64,000 bases of DNA from Verticillium longisporum (GCA_019188255.1 JAETXT010000001.1:4154001-4218000), one strand, 5' to 3'. Numbered from the stretch's first letter, positions 1 to 14,289 are shown. The notes: generated by a model from the letters alone, not told the origin. Made by a program: numbers and translations.

Positions 1-101
1 CGAGCCCAGCATGCCGACGTTATCAGCATTTGCAAAAGTCCCGCGTCACACGATTGGAATCAGGTCGCGGTCGAGGTACTGCACTCCCGCTTCACGCCAT
101 C

Positions 102-2334
<2,233 letters not shown>

Positions 2335-3228
2335 TCAAAAAACAGTCCCCCCACCATCGACCACAATCTCGGCCCCATTGACATAGCTCCCAGCCCGGCT
2401 CACCAGCATCAGCACAACGGCCGCCACCTCCTCCACCCTCCCCATCCGCCCAAGCGGGTTCCGCCCCGTCCACACGCCCCTCGCCTCCGCGAGCCCCGCG
2501 CCCTCATTGAGCACCGTGTCCAGATAGCCCGGGCTGACAACGTTGACGCGGATGCCGTACCGCGCCCACTCGGCCGCGAGGCTCCTGCCGAGCATGACGA
2601 CCGCCGCCTTGGACGCGTTGTACCCGGCCTGCGGCTGCGGGAAGTTGACGCGCGACCCGCTGATGCTCGCGGTGAAGACGAGGCGCCCGCCGCGGCCCCG
2701 CGCGACCATGGTCCGCGCGACGGCCTGCGCGCAGAGAAACGTGCCCGTGGCGTTGACGTCGAGGGTGCGGCGGAAGTCGGCGGGCCGCAGGTCGAGGGAC
2801 GGCACGCACGCGACGATGCCGGCCGTGCAGACGAGGGCGTCGATGCTGCCGTCGTCCTGGGCTGCGGAGAAGGCGGCCGTCGCGGCGCGGACGGCGCCTT
2901 CGGACGTTACGTCCACTTCGGCCAGGGTGATGGCGGCGTGCGGGTAGGCTTGGCGCAGGGACTGCAGGGCGGCGGTCGAGGCTGCGGAGGAGGTGTTGAC
3001 GTCCCAGAGACAGAGGGCGGTGCAGCCGTGCTGGAGGAGGGCGTGGGCGATGGCTGTGGCGAGGGTGCCGGTGCCGCCGGTGATGATGGCGGTGCGGGGG
3101 CTCGAGAAGCGCGTGGCGGCCGTGTCGGCAGGGGTGAGCTCGGCGTCGGTTCCCGGGGTTGGTGTTTGGCTTGGTGAGGCCAGGGTCATCTTGGGGAGAA
3201 CCCGTGATGTCAAATCTTCTCGAGACAT
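2335..3228 (-). CDS. Short-chain dehydrogenase/reductase (SDR)
   Basis: NAD(P)-dependent oxidoreductase, single exon, 297 aa. The classical SDR layout is present: glycine-rich nucleotide motif TGGTGTLA near residue 51, an Asp after beta-strand 2 (LWDVN), CTAGI where NNAGI is usual, catalytic Ser in TASISGS, the YNASK active-site pair, and an SPGYLDT segment after the VNVVSPG strand. About 45 residues precede the Rossmann core and contain many Ser, Thr and Pro. It looks most like polyol or sugar dehydrogenases (arabinitol, sorbitol or L-xylulose reductase group), but the substrate cannot be read from sequence. It lies 380 bp downstream of the ABC transporter on the same strand. Long open frames on the opposite strand are mirror effects of its high GC content. 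Confidence 0.9.
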   Translation of the reverse strand: MSREDLTSRVLPKMTLASPSQTPTPGTDAELTPADTAATRFSSPRTAIITGGTGTLATAIAHALLQHGCTALCLWDVNTSSAASTAALQSLRQAYPHAAITLAEVDVTSEGAVRAATAAFSAAQDDGSIDALVCTAGIVACVPSLDLRPADFRRTLDVNATGTFLCAQAVARTMVARGRGGRLVFTASISGSRVNFPQPQAGYNASKAAVVMLGRSLAAEWARYGIRVNVVSPGYLDTVLNEGAGLAEARGVWTGRNPLGRMGRVEEVAAVVLMLVSRAGSYVNGAEIVVDGGGTVF

Positions 3229-3608
3229 GACTGTGTTGAGGTTCGATGGGCGAGTGATGCTAGACGGAATGTGATGATTGACAGACGGACGAGGTGAAGT
3301 GTTGAGATTCCTAGTGAGGATACAAAGGCGGGGTTCGAATGCTGATGTGGGGGATCAGCATCTGTAGTGCTCTATCATCGGATGACGGCCACCATACGAA
3401 CGCATTGGCGCTGACACAGGGTGAATTTGACAAGGCGGACGTCAGATCATGGTTAGCCAGCGTCTTTGCAGCCAGTTCCGTCAACACCTTTCTGAAGCAG
3501 GAGCCAATATACAGCCGATCCATTACTTCTATATCATTACGAACATTGTTCCGATGCTTGATGCATTTTATCTATAAACCAGTCTATCCCAAGATATGCC
3601 GCGGCAGT
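3229..3608. other. Intergenic spacer, SDR promoter side
   Basis: This 380-bp gap lies between the end of the ABC transporter and the SDR start, both on the minus strand. No additional gene or clear motif is seen. Confidence 0.5.
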
Positions 3609-6600
3609 TTACCGCCTGTTAAAGTTCAAGAATCGAGCCTGCAGAAACATTAGCATCAAGTTTCACAAAGTCTTTCGCGAATAAGACAGAATAGGGGCGC
3701 AACTTACACCCAGGAATATAATCACGATGTTGCTCGCAAAGAACGCCAGGAAGATGCCCATGTCCCTCCACCGCTTGTCGAAACCAAATCCGAGCGGCGT
3801 GTAGAACTCGTCGCCAACCTCAAAGGCGCAGTACTGACATTCCGACGTCGAGTTGTCAACAATGTAGCCCGCGCCGCCGTTGGCGAAAAAGTCGGACATG
3901 TACTCGCCACAGTTCTGGCCGCTGGGCGCATTGAACGGGTTGAGCTCGACGCCCTTGCAAATGACCTCGAGCTCGTGCAGGGCCGTCGTGACCATGCCTC
4001 CGATGAGGCGCGTGAAGGGGTCGAGCTGGTACAGCCAGGCGCGCCAGAAGGCAGGCATCTGCGGGGGCGGGACAGCGACACCGCAGAACAGAGCAAAGGT
4101 GATCATGATAAAGGGGTCGAACTGCGACGAGATGAAGGCCGAAGGGGTCAGAGACGCGAGCATCTGACCGAGCGTGACGGAGAAGAGCTCAGTGATGAGG
4201 ATCATGAGGAACTGGTAGCCGGCACGCGAAGGCTCGACCTGGAATCCGGGCAGGAAGTAGACCAAAACGAAGAAGGCAACGGCGCACATGATGCTGTACG
4301 GCATCTCGGCGAGGATGATACTCGCGGCGAAAGTAGTCGGGTTGTACATCTTGGAGCTGCTCTCACGGAAGAAGATGGCGCGCTTGATGTGATACATGAC
4401 CTCGACCTGCGAAATGATCAAAGCAGGAAGAACAGTGACCTGGAACATGACGAAGACCTTGTACTGCAGGCTGGAGCGCGAGTTGTCGAGGTCGAGGTAC
4501 GTCAGACCAGTGAGCAGCGCGACGACAAGGTGGTTGAAGAGACGGGTGAAGATGTAGTTGGGGCTGCGCCAGAAAGAGAGGTTCATGCGGTGAATGACAA
4601 TCTTGAGCTGGTGCAGCTGCGGGCTGGCGTACTCCTTCTCGAGGTCAGGGTTATGCTCCTTGGCTGCCGCCTGTCGGGAGCTGCGCATCTGCGAGATGGT
4701 GTCCTTGACGTTGGCGAGCTCGGCGCTGTCCTCCCAGATATCGGCCCAATCGCGAGATCCAACACGCGGCGCCGAACCGGCACCGATGGCCTCGAGCATA
4801 AACTCGGCAACGTTGTCAGTGGGCTTGGCCACGGCGCCGTGGCTCTTGAGGTACGCACGAAGGACCTCGGCGTCACGGCCAATGTCGCCAAAGTAGACGG
4901 TGCGGCCACCGCGCTGCAGAAGCAGCAAGCGGTCAAAGTTCTCAAAGAGCGCGGCGTTGGGCTGGTGGATGGTGCAGAGAATGGCTTGGCCAGCAGAGGC
5001 GAGCTTCTTCAGGAATCGCACAATGTTGTAGGCGCTCTGAGAGTCAAGGCCGGACGTAGGCTCGTCGAGGAAGAGAAGCAACTCGGGCTTGGCGGCGAGC
5101 TCGACACCAATGGTGACGCGCTTGCGCTGCTCGACAGTTAGACCGAACTCAGGGGTACCGATGATGCAGTCAGCGATGGTCTCCATCTCAAGAAGAGCGA
5201 TAATCTCTTCAACATAGGTGAAACGCTCTTCTTGGGGAGTCTCATAGGGCTGGCGAAGCTGGGCCGAGAACCGAAGGGCCTCACGGACAGTCTGGGAAGG
5301 GTCGTGGAGATCGAGCTGCTCGGCATACGAGGTGCTGCGCTGGAACTGCTTGCCCGGCTTGGAGCCGTCGACGAGAACGTCACCGCCAATGACACCAATG
5401 TTCTTGCGCGAAGCGAGCACGTCGAGAAGAGTCGTCTTGCCGGCGCCAGAGGCGCCCATGAGAGCGGTCAGCTGACCGGGCTTGACGTAGCCGAAAACGT
5501 TGTTCAGAAGCCTGCGCTCGCCACCAGGGACAGGGACATCGTAAGTGAGGTTCTCCCAGGTCAGAATGCTCTCCGACTTGATGGACAGGTCATCAGAACT
5601 CTCAGCAGCTCCCTTCTGGCCCTGGCGCTTCGCTTCGCGCTTAGCGAGGAGCGCCTCGTTGAGTTTCTTGCGCTCCGCATTGGGCTTCTGGTACACCTTG
5701 GCCGAGTTGCCGCCAGCGCCAAAGTTGACAATCTCGCCGAGAAGAACATTGAGGATGAGGAATCCAACGATGAGAGCGATGATGATGCCAAAGTTGCGCC
5801 ACATGTCACCCGTGTAGTAAGAGAAGCCCTGAGCAATGTACTGGGAGCCATCGATGAGGGTGGTGCCGGGGGTTGAACCAGCGAGCGTGCAAACCTGGTG
5901 GTTGATGTCATCGTACCCAGGACCCGAGGGGATCAGCGACTCGGCAGAGCAGGTGAGGTCGATGCGGCTGAATTCGTTCTCCATCAGGGCGCCAAAAGCC
6001 AAGCCGAGGGCGTTGATCCAGTAGATCCAGCGGATCCACTCGGGGATGGACTGGTACTGGATGATGTAACCAGAGGTAACGACGAAGAAGGTGATGAGGG
6101 TAACGGCGAACTTGATGGCGTAGTCGAAATCGGGGCTGATGCAGCCAAGAATACGGAAGAATAGCCTCATGGCGATGTTGCCGGAGAGAATCATCAGGTA
6201 GAAGGTGAAGAAAGCGCCAGCATCACGCACGAGACCAGTCATGAAGTAGACGATGATAGAGAAAACCATGATCTGACTTGCTGCAAATGCCTGGTCGACG
6301 ATGATCTGGGCGATCCAAAGGGCCGAGGGGCGATGGAAGGCGTACGCCTTGTGCTTGTTGACAATGGCGCGACCAGTCATGGTTCCGGCCAGTTCGGAGA
6401 AAGCACTGGCAGATGTGGCGCCGAGGTCGTAGAACAGGGTACCGAGAACAATAGCGATGACGATGGAGCGGATCCAAGAGATGGTGAGCAGCAGGCGATC
6501 CTGCAGCTTCAAGAGGAACTGGCGCTTCATGAGAGCCCAGACCTGGAGGTGGAAACCGACGGCGTAGACGGAGCGCTTGGACGAACCACGCTTCGCTTCA

Positions 6601-8120
6601 GCAATGGCAACGCGGAAGTTTTCGTGACGTTCCGTCTCTGCGGCAATGTTGGCCTTGAAGCGGTCCATGTCGCTGTTGACGAGCTTCTGGAAGTTGGAAG
6701 CCTTGAAGGCCTCGACGAGTGTCTTGGGGTCGTGGGGTGCGTTCTCGGGAGAACGGCCGGGGGCGTATTCCCTCTCAAACTCGTCGGTGCAACCAGTAAG
6801 GTAGTCGGGGGTCGTCTGACGAGGGCGGGGGTTGAAGCCCAGGCCCTCGAAGTAGCCGCGAGCTTCGGCGATGGGGCCAAAGAAGACCTGCTGTCCACCG
6901 TCGATGACCATGACCTTATCGAAGAGGTTGTAAATGTTCTCCGAAGCCTGGTACAGCGAGACAAAGGTGCTCGTCTTGTAGAGGTTGGTCTGCACGCGCA
7001 GCGACTTGACAAAGTCCAGAGCGGTGGAGGCGTCCAGACCACGGGTGCTGTTGTCCCAGGACAGGACGCAAGCGTTGGTGATCATCATCTCGGCGATGGA
7101 GACACGCTTCCTCTCGCCACCAGACACACCACGAACAAAGGCGTCACCGACGACAGTGTTTCGTGTGTGCTCAATGTTGAACATCTTGAGCAAGGTCGTC
7201 ACGACAGCCTCCTTGTACGCGTTCTTGGTCATGCCGCCGGGGCGCTTGTTGGGCGCCTTGGTGTCGAGAGCGAAGCCGAGGGTCTGCTCGACGGTCAGCG
7301 TCGAGTGGTGGATGTCGTCCTCCTGGTTGTACACAGCCTCGCCACGGTACTGCTTGAACTCCTTGGCGGTGAAGGGGCCATAGCTGACATCGCCGGTCAC
7401 GCCAGTGTAGCCGAAACGCTGGTTGGCGATGGTCTTGAGGAAGGTAGTGCAGCCAGAGCCGGGCTTGCCCAGGACGAGGACCATCTCGCCCGGCTCGCAG
7501 ACGCCGCGGAAGTTGTCGAGCAGGGTCGCCTCGACGCCCTTCTTGCCCAAGCCGAGCAGGCTCATGATGGGGGTGACGTAGTCGAAGAAGTTGATGACGG
7601 CGTTGGGGAAGGTCTGGACGTAGTTGGTCGTGCCACCGATGCCCTTGACGGTCAGGCCGTCCCAGATGACTCCGATGTGCTTGGGTCGAATGCCGGCCTC
7701 GCGCTCGGCGTCCAGACCGCCGCGCAGTGCACCCTCGAGGTCAAACTGCTCGTTCTCCGTGTCAGAGGAGGAAGCCGCCTCAATGGCTTTTTCGGCGTCA
7801 CCGTGTGACTTTCTGCGGCTGTTCACACGGCTGGCTCGTGAGACGCCAGAGAGCTCGCGCTGGAGCTCAGCAAAGTCGGCTTCGGCCTGCTCGACGGAGA
7901 TGCCGCGGTGGAGGTTGGTGAATCCATCGGGGTTCTTGCGACGTGCCTCCTCACGGGCATTTTCCGGGTCGTTGGCGGTGGAGACGGATGACTTGTCGTC
8001 CTTGAGAGCGGACTTCTCAACGGGGATGGTGTTGGTGCCGGCAACAGCGTGCTCGGCGGCGCGAAGGTTCTGGCCATCAACAGCAGCCTCTTCAGCCTTT
8101 GCGAAAGCCTTGTCGGCCAT
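3609..8120 (-). CDS. Full-size PDR-type ABC transporter (ABCG)
   Basis: ATP-driven plasma-membrane exporter of the pleiotropic drug resistance type with (NBD-TMD)x2 order, about 1480 aa. NBD1 has the fungal Walker A with Cys instead of Lys (GKPGSGCTT, near residue 218), signature VSGGERKRVS and degenerate Walker B. NBD2 has canonical GASGAGKTT (near 888), the degenerate signature VEQRKRVT (near 998) and LFLDEPTSGLDS. The frame is open from ATG 8120 to a stop at 3663. A well-formed terminal intron (GTAAGT at 3707, TGCTAAT branch site, CTGCAG ending at 3639) suggests the true C-terminus is ARFLNFNRR with stop at 3609-3611. Odd: near residue 573 (about 6400) the text runs SASAFSELAG. Relatives as I recall them have about 18 more residues there, forming TM helix 2 of the first membrane domain. 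Substrate unknown; azoles or plant defence compounds are typical. Confidence 0.93.
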
Positions 8121-8319
8121 GGTGGTGGTAGTGGTGTAAAAAGTCAGGATACGTAGTGTTGCGGGGCGTCACGAGACGACTTGTGGTGATCGAGCCGCGT
8201 TCGAAGGACGGGCCGATCTGATTAGATGGACGGAAAAAGGAGGAAGTTTGCTGTGCAGCAGGCAGACTAGGATAATCAATGAACAAACAGAGAAAGGGTG
8301 GTGGTAGTCGTCTGTCGAG

Positions 8320-8388
8320 GAGACGAGAGTAGCGTCGTCGTGGAGACAAGAGTAGCGTCGTCGTGGAGACAAGAGTAGCGTCGTCGTG
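8320..8388. repeat. Tandem repeat, 23 bp x 3, upstream of ABC transporter
   Basis: Three consecutive 23-bp units begin at 8320, 8343 and 8366. Copies 2 and 3 are identical; copy 1 differs by one base. Each contains AGAGTAGCGTCGTCGTG. They lie 200-270 bp upstream of the transporter ATG, in its promoter or 5' leader. Confidence 0.9.
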
Positions 8389-8568
8389 CGGTTTGTCGAC
8401 ACGCTTTTGCTCTCGTGATGGTGCTACAAACCCTCGGCTACCAAGAAAAGTGAGGGGGGAGCAAAAGCCTTGATAGACCAGGACAGGAAGGGGGAGGGAA
8501 AGAAGGCAGGGACCCCCAAAATCTTTAAACGATGGGAAGGTCTACCTAGCTGCCTTGGCAGGAAGGAC

Positions 8569-8612
8569 GAGCTGGGCAGGCAGGACGGGCGAGCTGGGCA
8601 GGCAGGACAGGG
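8569..8612. repeat. Short direct repeat, 22 bp x 2
   Basis: GAGCTGGGCAGGCAGGAC occurs at 8569 and again at 8591 with near-identical following bases. It lies in gene-free DNA upstream of the ABC transporter. Confidence 0.8.
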
Positions 8613-11520
8613 CGTGGGCTCTTCCCAAACAATGGGAAAGAAGCGATGGTCTCCAGACCGTGGGAGAGAAAGATTACCAATCCACAACGGATTTGAGAGG
8701 TAATCCCCTGGAGCTTAAGCCTGTGGGATCAGTCACGTCGCTTGGCTCTCTCAGTCTCCCGGGCCACGAACTGGGGGAAGGGTGGGTTCAGTGCCTGTTC
8801 TAGCTTTCTAGCGTGGGCTTGATCAACCGTTTGAGCAGGCCATCGCAGGCACCAGTGCTTGAACTGGCATCGGGTAGTGGGGGGGAGCGGGTCTGGGGGT
8901 CAACTCTGTGTGCCTGCAATTCTACCTGTACCCTCGTGTGCAGGCCATGTGCAGGCCATGCGATACGGTTCAGATCTGGGTGCTGGCTGAACCGATTTGC
9001 GCATCATCTTTATCAAGCACGTGTCTGGTCATTTTTGCATTACTATCAATTTACTCCGCGTTCTGTGAATTACTTTGCACGGTCGAGTCAACAGCATCGT
9101 ACTGTCAGGCGAAAACCCATCATCGGTAAAAACCCAGGCTTGGCACCAGCCTACTGTACCCTTCTTCCATGAACCCCCCCTCCCCATCTCCCGATCACCC
9201 ACTTTAGTAGCTGCACAGCATCGAGGTCGAGTCATCCGGCGAAACGACGCCAGCTTTGGCACGCCGCGGTCCACGGTCCACGGTTCACGGTCCACGGCGC
9301 CCGCCGCCCCACTGCTGATGCCAAGACCATAACGCGGAATCTGGACCCCCTGTACGTACAACCTGGTCACTCGCAAAAAGTTGCTAGGCACCTTGGGGAG
9401 GTAGGCAAGGCAACTGAAGTGGACAGGGAGCCCACTGCCAGGGCTGACTCCAGCAAGCGGCTGCAGAGCGGTTGCATGAGTAATGCTCGACGCATACCCT
9501 GCGCCAGTCCCATAGTAAATCGAGGTTGATCCTTCTCTCTCCCCACCGCCACGGAGCGACATGTTTTGCAGTCATTCTGAGTCATCCCCGCTACCACGTT
9601 TGTTTTCTTTTCTAGTCTGGAACACACCCCTTCCATCGACCAATTGCTGATGGCACAAGGCGAGGATCGAGAGATAGACACGTGTACTGTTCATTCTGGC
9701 ATCGGGATATCCATGGGGCAGACACACCAGCCGAGTTGTGCCAACCTTATCTTGCAAGCCCTTCACCGCCAAACTCCGACTGCCAACCTACCTTCATTCC
9801 ATTGCTTCTCACCAAATGGTCAACGAAGCCTCGATTGCTCGTCGTCTTCGTCATCTGCCGGTCCTCAAAGTCATCGCTCTTTCTTTCCTCTGAACTCTGG
9901 TCGGAAAATCCCCGCTGCCAATGCACCCCAACACCCACATGCCACTCAGGATGCACAAAACCATGAGGTGCGGGAGCTGATATTGGCAAAGCCCCGGCCG
10001 AAGCGTCCTTACCTCCGGATGCAACCACAGATTGAACCCCCACTCCCTCGTCAGCTGGCTAGCGGCGACCTGAGCCCCACCGCCTTCGCCCCCTGTTTCA
10101 GTTCAGAATTCCTGGACGTCACGCTCCGCCGTGAAAGGCTTGAAAGGCATTAACCCACTGGAAGGGATCAAAACCCACCGGTCAGAAACCCACCCGGATG
10201 GATGGTGGCCGTCCAATTTTCAATTTTTCTTGCGTTTGGTTTTTTTTCCTAGTTTTGCAACCCCTACTCGTGTTACTCCGTGCGATTCTCCGTCACCTGT
10301 GAGTGGCAAAATGTCAACACACGTTCATTTCATTCGCGGGCGCGGGCCGTCTGCCGTACCACCCCAGAACAGGAGTCCTTTGGCCGAAGACCCGTTATGG
10401 TTGCATGTTGTCCTCGCGGGCCTGGACGCAAGCACGGGATGACGATTGTGGCTGTCTCACGCGGAAGGAAGCAATAGCGTGCTGCTCGACGTCTGTTCCC
10501 CGTGCCATGGTCCCTCATGGAGACATAAGATAGGCAGGACACTGGCAGTCCATTCGACTGACATCTCTGTGATTGCTCGTATCGAATCTCAAGATTGAGA
10601 CATCTGTTCTCCACTGCATGTTCTCATCTTGGCCTTGACCCAGCATTGTGCAACAAAGTCAGCCTTGGCAATCCTACCACGGGCCTATCGGACTCGGCAG
10701 CACGCCGTGGAGTTTGGAGGAATTCACCTAACCCACTGGCCAGGCGTGACGCTTTGTCACCACCACGCACGCGGATGCCCCTACTAATCAGATCAGCTCT
10801 CTGTCTCGCGAGGGTCATTGCCTCGCTGTCAACTCCGTCACGGTCACTCGTCGGACGGTTAATCTGACCTCATGCGGCATAGTCGCCAGATCTCCTGCGA
10901 CGAGACGTCCGCAAGGGGTTCGCACAGATGCAGCAGCACGCAGCGTGCGCTTTCTCGCGCTGCGTTGCACTCGGCCGTAGCTGTTCCTCGCTGCCAATAG
11001 CAGCGCCACGGCACTCGGCTGTCTTGAATAGTCCGTGGAGATGAGCGCGTTGCGACCTGGAATCGCCGAGCGGTAGGGAACAGTGTTGATCATGGCATGC
11101 TGAAACCAATGCTCAGCTTTTACTAGGGCGTGCTTGAGTGCAAAGGCTGTTCGCTGTGCGATTGCATGCAACTAAATCTGCTCGATATAGCCACTGGAAG
11201 TACCAGTTGGTAATTCGTCGAGGGATACTCAAAGCACGTCTTGCCTATAATGATGATGCAATGAACGTTCTTGTCACTCTCATGGCAAGTCATTCACTTT
11301 CTGGCCGATGCAAAAGGGGTAGAGAGACACTTGGCATGCGAAATCGCAGTCAGCGGAAATCAGCGTGGTATTCCTAAAATGCACCAGTGCTGCTGGCATT
11401 CTGTCGTGACCTCCTTTGCCCTGCTATTCTGGGGCCGCTGGTCAATGAAATCGAGGCAGTTTTGACAGTTTTCGCAATTCCCTTCTGCAGCGTGCCGTGC
11501 AGAGGTCTCGCACAACGACT

Positions 11521-12689
11521 TCACAACAGCCCCTTCTTCTTCGACTCCTTCTTCCTCGGCTCCTTCTGCTTCTTCTTGCTTTGGCCCCACGTTCCCCAAA
11601 GGTCACTTTCCGGCGCTGGCTCCGGCATGGACTCCGGAGGGGCGGGCTCCGGCACTGGCTCGAGCGTCCACTCAGGCTCTTCTGCCGGCATCGCCTCCGC
11701 TTCCGGCTGTGGCTCCCACGCTGGTTCTTCAGACGCCCACCTAGCCTTTGCTGTGTAAGGCTCGTACTCCACTGCAGGCTCGTCTTCGGGGATCATTTCC
11801 GGCTCCGGCTCTGGCGCAGGTGGATCATCAAGAACACGCTCAGCCTCACAAGGTCGCTGCTCCGGCTCGGGAGACCCATGAGCAGAAGGTACCTTCTCAT
11901 CCCGAGGCTCCGGCGTCTCCACGACGGGCTCCTCGCAAGACACAGCCGGCGTCGCCACGGCCGAGGCGCAGATCTGTATCATGCTCCGAACCAGCATCGT
12001 GGTAAACGTGTCCAGCGACCCAAAACAGTGCAGGACCTCGTCCTCGCCGGGCGCGCGCGCATCTTCCAGGACCCGGCGCACGTGGGACGCCACGAAGCCG
12101 ACGAGCCACGGATCCTCGCGCGCCAGCAGCCTGGCGCCTTCGCTGACGACGCGCAGGACCTGCGCCGGGCTCCCCAGGACGTCGGCGAACCGGGCGATCC
12201 GCGCCTTGGCGAGGGCGGCCAGCGCGGGGAGCCTGCACGAGAGCGCCGTCGTGTAGACGTAGACGGCGACTTCGAGGCTGCTCAGCCCCGTGGACGCCTT
12301 GAGGGTCTGGTAGGTGCCGGTGAAGAGGTGGTGGATGAGGACGTGGCCGGCCTCGTCGGGCACGTCGGGCAGGTGGTAGCTTTGGTCGGCACTGCTGTAG
12401 AACGCCTTGACGCGGGCCTTTTTCCACAGGACCCGCGGGATGTGGAAGGGCAGGCCGCTGCGGAAGTACACCTGGACCTGCGCGCCCATGTACGGACTCC
12501 CGAGAGGTTAGCTGGGGGGGCTGAGCGTGGAGAGAAGAGAAGGGTGAGTTTCGCCTACGATGTCACAGGCCCTGTGTCTTGGTCCATCTTCTGTGTGAGC
12601 TTGTGGGCGTCCGGGGTCAGGAGCGTTTCAGGCGGAGGCGTGAAATCCGGCTCCGGCGCGAGTTCGTTGCTGCTCACGTCTTTCGCCAT
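11521..12689 (-). CDS. BTB/POZ-like protein with acidic Pro/Glu tail
   Basis: Proposed two-exon gene, 368 aa. Exon 1 is 12689-12559 (starts MAKDVSS), the intron is 12497-12558 (GTAGGC donor, CTAAC branch site 12 bases before the GGGAG acceptor), and exon 2 is 12496-11521. Joining gives TSPYMGAQVQVYF. That fits the usual start of fungal BTB-like domains, whereas starting at the internal ATG 12489 would cut it. About residues 45-170 form the BTB-like fold, including HLPDVPDEAGHVLIHHLFTG and a helical region after it. The C-terminal third is dominated by Glu and Pro and ends in a Trp-Gly pair (DLWGTWG) followed by a Lys-rich tail, as in other fungal BTB proteins I recall. Likely a protein-interaction scaffold; partners unknown. 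Confidence 0.72.
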
Positions 12690-13902
12690 GATGTCTGGAT
12701 GGCCGGGTTGGTGGTGCCGTGAGCTCGCATGCCCCGAGAGGATCACTGATCACCATATAGTCTTACATCTTCACGAGAGGTGCAACATGTTGGGCATACG
12801 TGCAGGCAGTGGCCACCATGACACATGCAGGTGGCCTGACCCTTTGCTACATTTCCAATCAACGAAGGCGGATTGTAGCATAAGTGCGGGCCAGAGGGTG
12901 GCCGCAGGTTGGTAGATTAGGCTGGCCAAATGGTATTGACAACAATGACTGCATCCGCAGCCGGGCACACAATTGCGAACCTCGCCTATCGCAGGCGTCG
13001 AGACTGGTCAATCACTAGTGTCCGGATGCCCGACGGCCGCGGCCCGCCGATTCCCTAATGCATGCTGCTGTCCTGAAGCCTCATTTTCTCTTCTGTTAGA
13101 AGTGATGATTGGCGATTCATAAAAAGCTGTTGGCATGAGCCGTGTCCTTGTGGTGTCATGATGCAGTGTTTATAGGTCCCGGCGTCACGGCAACGAATCA
13201 TCAAGGATGGCCCCGCAGGGAGGCTGCAGGGAAGAGTCAAGTCAATTGGCCTGTTGGATGTGTCGATGCAGTGTTCATGTTGATGATGTGACATGCAGGT
13301 TGATATTCGCGGGGCATTGGGCAAGGAAGCGCTTGCTTTGCCCGCCGTGGAGCAGCATCACAAAGCCCGCCCGCCAGCTTTGCAAGTCGACCTCCGGAGG
13401 CGAATTGGAGGAATAAAATTAGCAAAGACGCATGCTACGAAGGTTTTGATCACAAAGGTCATGACATGAGGACAACAAGTGAAGCGGACACGCTCATCCG
13501 GATCGGAATCCAAAAGGCAACAGAGGCATCCCTGGCCAAAGCTTCGCATGACCAGCTCGCGACCATCCAGCCTCCATTCGGAACGGCCGAGTCGAACGAT
13601 GTTCCCCGTAGTGGCGTGTTGTGTCTGGGAAGATTGTAAATAGGCGAGCGCTCATTGGCTGAAAATGGTCAGCAGCCAATCAGCATCCGTTTGATGACAG
13701 ACGGACAAAGGTCAGCGAGCCTTCGCTGTGACACTTGTGACGTCTTCATCCATTGACGCTTGATGGTATATAACCTTCAAGCCAGCAACACTGAGCACAA
13801 CATTTCATCACCCTCATTCAGCACAGTCATCACTCAGTTCAACCATCAAACAAAGCTCGATCCAAGACCAACTCACCCACCACCACCACCACCACAACCC
13901 CA
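12690..13902. other. Intergenic, divergent promoters
   Basis: This gap separates the BTB-like gene (minus) from the Cys-rich gene (plus). No gene is seen. A TATA-like element lies near its right end. Confidence 0.5.
13767..13773 (+). promoter_or_regulatory. TATA-like box of the Cys-rich gene
   Basis: TATATAA lies 130 bp upstream of ATG 13903, a suitable distance for a core promoter with a short 5' leader. Clear TATA boxes are often found at strongly or inducibly expressed fungal genes. Confidence 0.5.
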
Positions 13903-14289
13903 ATGGCCATTGACAAGTCCTCCACCTGCTGCGGCAAGTCCGCCTCCTGCGTCTGCGGTAAGCTCACCACCATCCCTCCATCGCACGCCGCGTACTGATG
14001 CCTCCCTCCAGCCCAGCAAGCCAAGTGCTCCTGCGGCAAGCAGTCGGCCCTGCACTGCACGTGCGACAAGTCGGCCTCGGAGAACGCCATCTCGGGCGCC
14101 CGCTGCTCGTGCCGCGCCCGCCCCGCCGGCGGCTGCAACTGCGACCGCGCCCGCGCCGAGAACGCCAACCCCGCCGGCGAGACGTGCAGCTGCGGCCGCC
14201 GCTCCGCCGACGCGTGCACCTGCGAGAAGGCCGCCGACGGCAAGTGGGACCCTTCGGAGCACGAGATCGACTTCACCACGAAGCGGTAA
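13903..14289 (+). CDS. Metallothionein-like Cys-rich protein (DUF7871 type)
   Basis: Two exons, 13903-13957 and 14012-14289, with a GT-AG intron 13958-14011 containing CTGAT as branch site; 110 aa. There are 16 cysteines: one CC pair and seven CxC pairs (for example KCSC, HCTC, RCSC, TCSC, ACTC). They are arranged in roughly repeated blocks separated by Ala/Ser/Glu linkers such as SENAISGAR and AENANPAGE. No signal peptide, so presumably cytosolic. The pattern matches the fungal family I know as DUF7871; metal binding is inferred from the CxC spacing, not shown. The C-terminus IDFTTKR is typical of that family. A TATA box and short leader suggest strong or inducible expression. Confidence 0.85.

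Larger units (their letters stand above)
8121..11520. other. Long intergenic region
   Basis: About 3.4 kb without a recognisable gene. It holds the ABC transporter promoter with its tandem repeats and a small GGTCCAC-like iteration near 9268-9297. The open frames (longest about 170 codons, on both strands) show no signal peptide, domain motif or plausible intron structure. A lineage-specific or noncoding transcript cannot be excluded. Confidence 0.5.

Noticed and set aside
6333..7808. 491-codon plus-strand frame opposite the ABC transporter (also 3975-5141)
   Set aside because: Antisense shadow caused by GC-rich third positions of the transporter; no domain or membrane features.
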